Virus record (IMG/VR): IMGVR_UViG_3300009702_000069
Location: 1 to 27,359 of that record
Reading direction: 5' to 3' (one strand)
DNA: 27,359 bases
From: a virus
A program made the position numbers and the translations under genes. Every line of letters begins with the position of its first letter. The first letter of the stretch is position 1. The notes below the pieces were generated by a model. That model worked only from the letters and a program-made list of their open reading frames with translations, did no database searches and was not told the origin of the DNA. This document shows, in pieces, positions 1 to 7,400 of this stretch.

Positions 1-38
1 CGCTTCATCCATTTCAGGTCTGCCACACGCTCGCTCAT
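1..38 (-). CDS. Start of a further late gene, cut by the window edge
   Basis: An ATG at 38 opens a minus-strand frame that runs off the window; only twelve full codons are visible (MSERVADLKWMK). Its ATG overlaps the TGA of the 110-aa gene upstream in an ATGA arrangement, the coupling used elsewhere in this operon, which is the main support for it being real. A short charged N-terminus running into a Trp-Met-Lys stretch would suit a XhlA/holin-like accessory protein, a common neighbour of fibre genes, but twelve residues cannot establish that. Confidence 0.45.
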   Translation of the reverse strand, partial: MSERVADLKWMK

Positions 39-367
39 GCCGGCCCCGTCGTCGTCGGCCAGTAGACATCCGATCCGATATCTGCGGGCGGGTTGGCCTC
101 GAGCAGGTTGCTCGCCGCCCGGATCGCTTCGATTGCCGCATCAACCTGGCGCAGTTCGGTGGCGCGCGCGGTTTCGTCTGGCGTCCAGGCCAGGCCGTCG
201 ATCAGGCGCTTGTTCTGCAACCGGACAGCCTCCCGGGTGCCGTTTGCGATGATGGTCGCCAGGTTGCGCTCGTCGCGCGCCCCGACCAGCGCCATCATCC
301 GGCGCGCGGCCTCGGCCCGGACCTGGTCGACGGGCGTAAGTTGGGGTCTCAATCGTCTAACGGCCAT
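35..367 (-). CDS. Small conserved-type phage protein downstream of tail fibre
   Basis: A 110-aa, Ala/Arg-rich, mostly helical protein with no signal peptide or membrane segment. It is the fibre gene's immediate neighbour: the fibre ends with TAG at 373-371, and this ATG lies one codon later in the same frame (TAG-TGG-ATG). It ends in TGA overlapping the next start. Position and size fit the small accessory proteins that often follow podovirus fibre genes (assembly or lysis helpers), but no motif supports a function. The shared frame with the fibre means stop-codon readthrough would append it to the fibre C-terminus; this is an observation only. Function unknown. Confidence 0.7.
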   Translation of the reverse strand: MAVRRLRPQLTPVDQVRAEAARRMMALVGARDERNLATIIANGTREAVRLQNKRLIDGLAWTPDETARATELRQVDAAIEAIRAASNLLEANPPADIGSDVYWPTTTGPA

Positions 368-370
368 CCA

Positions 371-2800
371 CTAGCTCCATTGCAGCACCACGCCGGTGAA
401 ATAAATTTCCTTGGCGTTCAACGTCCGCAGCCGCCACTTCATGGACGTGCCCGAGGGCTGGGCGGAAATATCGAGCGTCTCGTCTTCATAAAAGTTCGTG
501 CCGTCGCTGGCGCTACCGACCTTGACCAGCGTTGCCGCCGTCCAGGTCGTGCCGCCGTCGCGCGATACCTCGCCAATCACGTCTGTGTTGATGGTAATGG
601 CGTCGATCGGCTTGATCTGCATCAGCAGGCGGGCGTTCGTCGGCACGGCCGTCGCCGTAAACGCATTCGACGGCAGCGTTATGTTTTGCGCCGTCGATGC
701 AAGCGTCATTTCGAGCTCACCGATCTGCAAATATGTGGCGTCGCCGTCGTTCGCGCTCACGTTGATCCGGTAGTTCGTGTAGGACGCCGGCGAGGCGATG
801 TCGTAGGCGCGGGTCTCGCTGGCGCTCCAACCGGTCTCACCGCTCCGGGTATCGAGGATATCCCAACTCGTGCCGTTCCAGCCCTCGAACGTCCAGTCTT
901 TCGGCGTCCGCGCCGGATTTGTCGCCGCGGACGCTACCGTGTAGCGGGCGATCGTAATCGCCGACGCGAAATTGTATTGCAGCCAGCCGGTCGTGGTCGC
1001 GTTCGTCACCCAGAACCCGGTTGTGTCGTCAAGGGCGTTCCAAGCCTGGCGCGACGTGCTGAGCTCCGAACTGGCCGACGCCGTACCGCTCGGCGCCGTG
1101 TTCGACGTCATGGTCGGAATTTGGTCTGCCGGCGAGGTCATCGCGGACTTGTAAAGATCGGCCGTCGCATCGTAGACTTGGTTCGTCGCGGCGCCGGTGT
1201 CGACGTCGGTCTCGTCGTCAAACGGGTCGGCGATGCCGTCGATCATATTGAGCCGATCACCCTGCAGGTCCGCGATGGCGAGGGCATTGAGCAGTACGTC
1301 CGTCGGCGTGGCGCTCGCCCCGCCACCGCCAGGCGGCACCGACCAGGTGCCATCTGCCTTCAGGTACTTGCCGGCCACCGCGTCACCCGCCGCCGGCGCC
1401 GGCGCCAACCCCTTGGTACCACCCGAGCCGGTATCGCCGACCAGCGCCTCGACAAGCGCGGTCAGTTGCGCCGTGGTCAGGTCGATCGCGTCGGCCGCCG
1501 CGCCGGTGTTGTTGCCCTTCACAGTATTCGCCGGCATTTGTGCCAACTTGGCGTTCGTCGCAGCGTTCGCCGCAAGCTCGCCCGTTCCGACGGCACCCGC
1601 CACGATCCGCGCCGCCGTCACCCAGTCGTTCGCCTGGATCGCCGTCAGCGTCGCGTTGATCGTGTCGATCGACGTTTTGACCTCGGCGAAGGTGTCCATG
1701 GTCGGGTCGGCGCCGGCGAGGATCGCATCGATCCGGGCGATCTCGACATCGAGCGCCGCCTTGACTTCGGCGAAAGTATCCATCGAGACGTCGGACGCAG
1801 CGAGAATGGCGTCCGTCACGGCCTTCAGGTTGTCGAGCGCGTCCGATACAAACACACCGGCCACCGTGCCGCTGTCGTTGTCGATCTGCGAGGCGTCATA
1901 GTCGCTCGCCGCAGCGGCCACGTCGCCGGTCCGCCCGAACACGCTCAGCACGGCGCTCGCACCGAGCAGCGTCTGCCAGTAGGTCTGCCAGTCCGCGCCA
2001 ACCACCGGTTCGCTGGTGGCGCCGGACGTGTGCGGCAGGAAGCACAAATAGGACGAGCCCTGACGCGAGACCACATCACCCGTCAGATAGGCCGTCGCCG
2101 TCGCCCAGGTGCCGCGGGGCGTAATCGAGCGCGGCAAAAACACCTGCCAATAGGTCGCCCAATTGGCGCCCGTGCCCGGCGTGTCGGCGCTGGCCGACGT
2201 ATGGGCCGCGATGGCGATATAACTAACGCCGTCGTAGTGCACGACGTCGTCGACGGCATAGCTGGTGCCGGTCGCCCAGCCACCGCGCGGCTGCACCCCG
2301 TTGTCACTCGGTGCCGCCAGCGCGATCGGCAAACCATTCGCATCGAACGCCAGCCACTTCGACGCTCGCGCCGCCTTTAACGGTATGGTCAGATCGACGG
2401 CCTCGTCGGCCGGCGAGAGCGCCGGGCGCCGCGCGAGCTCGCGGTCGTGTTCCTGGACCTGGATTTGCAGATTGTCGAAGTCGGCGTTCAGGTCGCTCGA
2501 TGTCAACGCCGTCGGCCCAAGGTCGGTGATCCGCTCGACCGTTCGGGCGCCGACCAGGGCATAGATGTCATTTGCCGTTGCGCCGGTGACCAGAGTCACC
2601 GTGCCGCCGGCCTGGTTGCCGGCGTTCTGGACCGTGTAGTCCGTGGTCTCGACCAGTTGCGTCGCCACACCGTCGCGTTCGCGCCAGACCGCGATGTCGG
2701 CCGCCAGCTTGATCGGGAAATCATAGCTGAACACCGTCTGGCCGGCGCTCGCCGTTAGCCGGATGATTCGGTCGTCGAAGGGAAACGTCAGGTCCGTCAT
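371..2800 (-). CDS. Tail fibre / receptor-binding protein with two CBM-like modules and a discoidin-like domain
   Basis: An 809-aa protein that would attach the particle to the host surface. Residues about 1-130 (YDFPI, DYTV, SSDLNADFDNLQ) match the virion-anchoring N-terminus typical of T7-like fibres. Two repeated short modules follow at about 171-218 and 227-277; each has W-A-x-x-x-x-Y-x-x-x-D-V-V, an aromatic pair and a closing WxxYWQ, the pattern of ChiC/CBM5/12-type carbohydrate-binding modules. Residues 335-390 contain two copies of the phrase MDTFAEVK in helical segments. The stretch QMPANTVKGNNTGAAADAID at about 421-440 is a common phage-fibre motif. A F5/8-type-C (discoidin-like) domain spans about 563-699, followed by a beta-rich end. 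Promoter-like site A lies about 90 bp upstream, and GGGGCG precedes the ATG. The gene ends in TAG. Fibre identity is secure; the ligands are unknown. Confidence 0.92.
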   Translation of the reverse strand: MTDLTFPFDDRIIRLTASAGQTVFSYDFPIKLAADIAVWRERDGVATQLVETTDYTVQNAGNQAGGTVTLVTGATANDIYALVGARTVERITDLGPTALTSSDLNADFDNLQIQVQEHDRELARRPALSPADEAVDLTIPLKAARASKWLAFDANGLPIALAAPSDNGVQPRGGWATGTSYAVDDVVHYDGVSYIAIAAHTSASADTPGTGANWATYWQVFLPRSITPRGTWATATAYLTGDVVSRQGSSYLCFLPHTSGATSEPVVGADWQTYWQTLLGASAVLSVFGRTGDVAAAASDYDASQIDNDSGTVAGVFVSDALDNLKAVTDAILAASDVSMDTFAEVKAALDVEIARIDAILAGADPTMDTFAEVKTSIDTINATLTAIQANDWVTAARIVAGAVGTGELAANAATNAKLAQMPANTVKGNNTGAAADAIDLTTAQLTALVEALVGDTGSGGTKGLAPAPAAGDAVAGKYLKADGTWSVPPGGGGASATPTDVLLNALAIADLQGDRLNMIDGIADPFDDETDVDTGAATNQVYDATADLYKSAMTSPADQIPTMTSNTAPSGTASASSELSTSRQAWNALDDTTGFWVTNATTTGWLQYNFASAITIARYTVASAATNPARTPKDWTFEGWNGTSWDILDTRSGETGWSASETRAYDIASPASYTNYRINVSANDGDATYLQIGELEMTLASTAQNITLPSNAFTATAVPTNARLLMQIKPIDAITINTDVIGEVSRDGGTTWTAATLVKVGSASDGTNFYEDETLDISAQPSGTSMKWRLRTLNAKEIYFTGVVLQWS

Positions 2801-2817
2801 CGCCCCGCCCGCAGTTA

Positions 2818-2861
2818 CCCCGCGCGGCGCCGGTCATGGGGGAACCCGACGCCGCGCGGGG
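2818..2861 (-). other. Stable GC-rich hairpin in the tail fibre leader
   Basis: Perfect 11-bp arms, CCCCGCGCGGC at 2818-2828 and GCCGCGCGGGG at 2851-2861, extend to 12 bp with the next pair and enclose about 20 bases. The hairpin lies between promoter-like site A and the fibre ATG at 2800, so it would form in the 5' leader of that transcript. No U-run follows on the minus strand, so it is not a standard intrinsic terminator. mRNA stabilisation or attenuation is possible. Confidence 0.5.
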
Positions 2862-2887
2862 CGGTGGCAACATGCTTTCGCAGGGAC

Positions 2888-2920
2888 AGAATAAGGCCGC
2901 ACGGGGTGGCGGTGCATGGC
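2888..2920 (-). promoter_or_regulatory. Repeated phage promoter element, site A (fibre)
   Basis: Minus-strand 13-mer GCCATGCACCGCC at 2920-2908, then 14 bp, then TATTCT at 2893-2888. Three other sites in the window have the same word at the same distance from a TAnnnT-type hexamer. This one lies in the gap between the lipoprotein and fibre genes and would start a transcript with a leader of roughly 80 bases. There is no good TTGACA box at the usual distance, so an activator or dedicated polymerase factor may read the 13-mer. Confidence 0.65.
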
Positions 2921-2953
2921 AAGGGCGGGGACGGGCGTGGGGTATCGGTGGGG

Positions 2954-3310
2954 TCAGCCGCGATGGAACCTGAGATTGCAGTTCTTTCGGATCGAGGCTT
3001 TCTCAACGGCTTCGAACTCACCCTTGAGGCGGCCGAGTTCCGCCGCCGTCTGCCCGTCACCGTTGAGCATGAAGATCGGGAAAAGGATCACCACGGCCGC
3101 AGCCGTCGCCACGAAATCCATCGTCGCGTTGCGGTCTTGCTGACCGGTTACCTCGGCGACGCGAGCCGAAATCCGCTTGGCTTCGTCGGCCAGTTGCGCG
3201 CACGTAAAATCGCGATACTGCAGGGGCGACACATAGACCGCCCGAATATTGCCCGATGAACTCGCGCAACCGGCGAGCACTAGACACACAATCAGCCCAA
3301 AAGCCCGCAT
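2954..3310 (-). CDS. Small lipoprotein with C-terminal conserved helical domain
   Basis: The product is 118 aa from the ATG at 3310, chosen because AAGGGAGGGG lies just upstream and because it begins a proper signal peptide: Met-Arg, a hydrophobic stretch, then lipobox LAGC with the acylated Cys at residue 16. The mature part has YVSPLQY, a Cys-containing helix, SARVAEVTGQQDRNATMD, then a hydrophobic segment (VATAAAVVILFPIFML) that could span the membrane, and a final charged helix ending near KNC. This arrangement matches small envelope lipoproteins common in alphaproteobacterial genomes and prophages. It lies next to the divergent Bro-N gene, outside the T7-like core, so it is probably cargo altering the cell envelope. 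Superinfection exclusion would be a reasonable but untested role. Ends in TGA. Confidence 0.8.
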   Translation of the reverse strand: MRAFGLIVCLVLAGCASSSGNIRAVYVSPLQYRDFTCAQLADEAKRISARVAEVTGQQDRNATMDFVATAAAVVILFPIFMLNGDGQTAAELGRLKGEFEAVEKASIRKNCNLRFHRG

Positions 3311-3382
3311 CACCACCCCTCCCTTGACAGCCGTAAGAAGAAATCTCACCATGCCAGAGCCTTCGCGTTTTGTGAAGGTCGG

Positions 3383-3524
3383 GATTAGCACCCCGTTCGC
3401 ACTGGTCTTACCTTATGGTCGGGCCACATGGGCCGAAGTCTCCCCGCGGAAACGCTAGGATTTCGGGCCGTGTCCAGTGCGCGGTTGTGCTAACCTGTGT
3501 GTGCCCGGCCACCCGATTAGCACC
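3383..3524. promoter_or_regulatory. Divergent regulatory region with repeated GRTTAGCAC words
   Basis: The roughly 250-bp gap between the lipoprotein start (3310, minus) and the Bro-N start (3562, plus) contains GATTAGCACC at 3383-3392 and again at 3515-3524, and the inverted form GTGCTAACC at 3487-3495. The last two form an inverted pair 19 bp apart. These are candidate operator half-sites for either divergent gene. No convincing -35/-10 pair was found. The rest of the gap shows nothing recognisable. Confidence 0.4.
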
Positions 3525-3561
3525 GGAACCGGGCTTCAGTTCCAGCACTGGAGTACCCGTC

Positions 3562-4437
3562 ATGACAACCCAACTGTCCGTCATCCCCCTCGCTTTCGAA
3601 GAAAATCTGGTCCGCGTCGTCAAGCGAGATGGCGAACCCTGGTTTGTTGGCATCGATGTTTGCCGATGCCTGGACCTCAAAAAACCGGAAAACACGCTTT
3701 CAAGCCTCGATGATGATGAGAGTTACACCCTCAGTAAGGGTGTAACTAATGGCCTAGACGGTCCGAACGCGCGCATTGTGATCTCTGAACCCGGCGTTTA
3801 CCGGCTGGTTTTCCGCTCCCGCAAGCCCGAAGCCGAGCGTTTCAAGCGCTGGCTGGCCCACGAGGTGATCCCCGCGATCCGCAAAAACGGTCGTTTCGGC
3901 CCTGAAACCAGCGTCTCCGAGCCGGTTCCCTCCGAAGCCGTCGCCAGCCTTGCCGTGATTTCGCTCAACCTGAAGCTGGTCAAGGAATGCCGCAACCTGT
4001 TCGGCAGCGAACGGGCACGCGGACTTTGGGCCGAGCTCGGTCTGCCCGAGGTGCCGCTGGCCCCGCCGACCGCCTATGATGAGGCGGTGCAGTGTCTGAC
4101 CCATTTGCTCACCGCACCGTCGCATGACGGCAACGCCAGCATTCGCGACACCCTGGAGCTGGCTTTCGAGGACGACCTGAATGCCAGCGTCCACATCCAG
4201 GCCAGCGGCCTCCGCGTCGTCGCCACGCCGTCGGAAGGTTTCGTCGTCGCCAACCACCACCCCCGGTTGGCGGAAATCTTCGCCGGCACGCCCTGGACCA
4301 GGGGCCGCCACGCCCGCGTCCTCCGCCGGCTTGCCGGCAGCGGCATCTCGGGCTCGGTCCGGGTCGATGGCGTCACCCGCCGCGGCACCCTGCTGGCGCC
4401 CGACTGGCTCGACGAGGCGAAGCTGTTCGCCGGCTAG
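3562..4437 (+). CDS. Bro-N domain protein (antirepressor-like), plus strand
   Basis: A 291-aa product starting at the ATG at 3562, with GGAG at 3551-3554. Residues about 8-115 form a Bro-N domain: N-terminal beta strands (VRVVKRDGEPWFVGIDVCRC), LDDDES, ISEPGVYRLVFRSRKPEAERFKRWLAHEVIPAIRKNG. Bro-N is a DNA-binding domain of phage antirepressors and baculovirus BRO proteins. A middle helical part links to a C-terminal block (about 230-290: ANHHPRL, GTPWTRGRHARVLRRLAG, RGTLLAPDWLDE) that looks like a small winged-helix-type DNA-binding domain; this is an inference from pattern only. The gene is inserted against the direction of the late operon, between the largest internal virion gene and the lipoprotein, so it probably has its own control. 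It carries a perfect inverted repeat (3721-3747). Ends in TAG. Confidence 0.85.
   Translation: MTTQLSVIPLAFEENLVRVVKRDGEPWFVGIDVCRCLDLKKPENTLSSLDDDESYTLSKGVTNGLDGPNARIVISEPGVYRLVFRSRKPEAERFKRWLAHEVIPAIRKNGRFGPETSVSEPVPSEAVASLAVISLNLKLVKECRNLFGSERARGLWAELGLPEVPLAPPTAYDEAVQCLTHLLTAPSHDGNASIRDTLELAFEDDLNASVHIQASGLRVVATPSEGFVVANHHPRLAEIFAGTPWTRGRHARVLRRLAGSGISGSVRVDGVTRRGTLLAPDWLDEAKLFAG
3721..3747. repeat. Perfect 11-bp-arm inverted repeat inside the Bro-N gene
   Basis: Arms AGTTACACCCT (3721-3731) and AGGGTGTAACT (3737-3747) with five bases (CAGTA) between. It lies in the coding sequence just after LDDDE, where it encodes SYTLSKGVT. The arms contain GTTACACC/GGTGTAAC, the same word that is clustered in the 23.5-23.75 kb array. 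Confidence 0.7.
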
Positions 4438-4466
4438 CGATATGTGAAGGCTTCGCCGGCCCGCAT

Positions 4467-7400
4467 TCACTTCCTGCGTTTGCGCTTGTGGCTTTTCGGC
4501 TTGACGCCACTCAGTCTGCGGACATCGCCGAGGATTTTGTCGATGTCGGCATCGGCGCCGTCTCGCAGAATGCGCTCACGGATCGCCGGCCAGGCCTGTT
4601 GCAGCGTTTTGCCATCGACGACCCCGGCCTTGCTGATCAGCGCCTTGTAGGCGCTGGCAATAGCGGGCGCCGCCTCCTCGAGTAGCTTCAATTCCTGGCC
4701 CGGGTCCATCGGTTTCTTTTGCTTCCAGCCCCGCGCCCGGATCGCAATGAGGGCGTTGCGGGCTTCGCCCATGGCCATCCGCGAGAGCAGGTCGTCAGCG
4801 ACCCGCTTGGCCGACGGCGACACCGTCTCATAGCCGTCAATCAGGGCTTTTCGCACTTTTGAAATGACCCGCGAGACGACGCCGGCCCGCGCGAACGGAT
4901 GCAGGCCGTTTGCTTTTTTCGCAAAATGCGTTTTCAGGATCGCATAGGCCCGCTCGTCCAAGCTCATTTTCGCCAGATACTGCTCGGCGCCGCTATCGTC
5001 GCCGTCGTCAACGAGCCGCTTATAGCTCCGGGCTTTTCGGGTCATCAGTCCACCGCGCCGGCCGACCTGGTGCCAGAATTCCTTTTGCGACGTCGAACCG
5101 CGCGAAATATCGCGGATGAACCGATGGGTAAAAACCGTGTCGTCGAAACCGAGGTCGGGCCGGTTCGCGTTCAGGGTCTGGTTGGTGTGTTTCAGAAACT
5201 CCCGACCCAGCGTGCCGCCGACCGTGCGAAAGACAAAGTCCACGTTTTGCGGCGAGACGCCGAGGCGCTTGCCGATCGAGCGGGCGAATTCCGAGGTGTA
5301 GGTGTTGAACTGCAGTGCCGGCTCCAACGCTTTCATGTGCTCGGGCACCACGGGCCGGTCGAACCGCCGGTCCTTGTTGAAGCCGAGGCCGAGCACAAGA
5401 TCGGCGACCGGCGCATTGAACGGCGGCAACATCAGATCGACCAGGCCGTCACGCAAACGCTGCCAGGCCAGCGGATCGTCTTTGGCAATCGCGTCGTAGC
5501 TGCGCTCAAAGACGTTCGAAAGGAACGCCGGCTCAAACGGTTTTGGGATGGCGGTCCACTCACCGAACAGCTTGACCATCCAGTGGGTCGCCTTCAGATA
5601 GTCGCTGATCTCCTCATATTCCGGATCGTCGCGATAAAGCGCCGTCAGCGTGAGCCCGAACAGACCGAGCGCCGTCGCCTTGGCCCAAATCCGGGACGAC
5701 GCCGGCAGGGCAGCCTGCTCCTGCTTTGTGAGCACCTGCCCCGTCAGAGCCTTGATGGCGGGCACAATGGCCGCCCGCGAAAACTTCTCGACCCCCTGAA
5801 GCGCCGCGTTCGTGAACGTCGCCGTCCGCCGGATGTGCAGCATCCGTGCGCCTTTGCGGGAAAAGTCAATGAAATCGCGTGCGACGTAGGCCGCCTCGAT
5901 CAACGCCTCGCGCTCGGTTAATCCGCGCGAGCGGTGCATCTTGTACGACTGCTCGAACAGGCCCTGGCGGGTCGCGGTCTCGCTCAGTTCCGTCGCCGAG
6001 AGCAGCTTTTTAAAGAAGGTCGGCAACGACGTCACGCCCTGCACCACGTAGCCCTTTCGGCGCATCTGGCGGATGTCGGCATCGACGCGGACCTTCGAGA
6101 CCGCCGAGACGTTAACGCCGCCGTGAATGCCGCCGAAGGAGTTATAAAGCCGCGAGATCTCGCTGCGCGTGATTTCTGACTTGAAGCCGCGGGCCGCGTC
6201 GACGAACGGGCGATAGCCCTCGTTCAGGACCCAGGCCGCCATCTGGTCACGCACCAGGTTCGCGAACATGAACGACGGCGAGGCGGTGACACCGGTTCTG
6301 AGGATCGTGCTCGGTCTCGAGACCGTGGCGATCCACAGGCTCGACACATCCCGGTTCATGCCCGTCAGGGCGCCGTACATCTCGCGCCCGAAACGGCCGT
6401 CGGCGAGACGAAGCGCCTGGCGCTCGCCGTCGCGCCAGACATAGATCACGTTCTCGCCCAAGCTACCCTTGGCACCGGCGCCATAAAACACCCGCTGTTC
6501 GCCACCGCCGTCGACCGCTTCATCGGCCAGCGTATTGAGCGTCGCCGCGTCCTGACCGTCGAGATGGCCGGCACGGACATCGCCGGCCACCGCATGATCG
6601 AGCCCGATGCTCACCTGCTCGTCCGGGCTCAGCCGTTCGACAATCCGCCCACTGCCAAAGCCGGCCCGGACGGAAAGGTCCTCCAACGCCTTGAAAACGT
6701 CGTTCCGGGCAATGATGGCGCGGGTTTGATAGCTGTCCATGATCATCGCCTGGATCGGGTTGACGATGTCGCGGTCCGAGCCCTTGAACTTAAACAACAC
6801 CCCCTTGGCGCCGCTGTCGCTACCGCTCCGGGTCAGCGCCTGCACCTGCTTGTCGCTCATGTCGCGCAGTACGGGGACATAGAACGGCCGCGTAAGACCG
6901 GCCTCGTAGGCGTCCTTTGTGATCAGACCGGCCTCGTATTTCAGCCGCCACTGCTGGCGCCCATAAGCGTGCACCTTCATCGCCGCGGCCCGAAAGTTCG
7001 GCCGCGCCGCGTCCATCTCGTCGACGAAGCGGAGCAGCGATCCGGCCGGCTCGGCGTCCGGCGGCCCCGGCAGGTCGCCGTCGAAAAACCGCCGCCACTC
7101 GACAAGCAGCCGGAGCGAAGCCGTGTAGGCGCCGAAATCATCGATCATCTGATCCGACCAGCGCCCGGAGCCAAACGCCTCTTCGAGGGCCGCGAACATG
7201 CTCGGCCCCTCGGGGTCGCGGCCATGATAGGGCGTGACGCCGTTGGCCAAATCCATCTGCCCGGCGGAATGGGCTCCCCGCGTCAGCCGGGCCAGCTTAT
7301 AGGCGTCGTTCGCCGCCTTCAGGTCGATAAGCTCGCCGGTGTTCTCCTGATAAATCTTCGCCAGCGCCCGCACCGCCCTGTTGATCGGGTTCAGGTCGTC

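Noticed and set aside
341-2380. Long plus-strand frame of 679 codons opposite the fibre gene
   Set aside because: Arg/Gly/His-rich nonsense-like translation, no ribosome site; an antisense shadow of a clearly coding gene in GC-rich DNA.
371-2800. Diversity-generating retroelement acting on the fibre
   Set aside because: No reverse transcriptase and no adenine-biased near-repeat of the fibre end in the window.
3415-3561. Upstream extension of the Bro-N frame
   Set aside because: The internal ATG at 3562 has a good ribosome site and begins the domain; the extension looks like untranslated leader.
4438-4466. Terminator between convergent Bro-N and giant virion genes
   Set aside because: Only 29 bp, no stem followed by a U-run on either strand.
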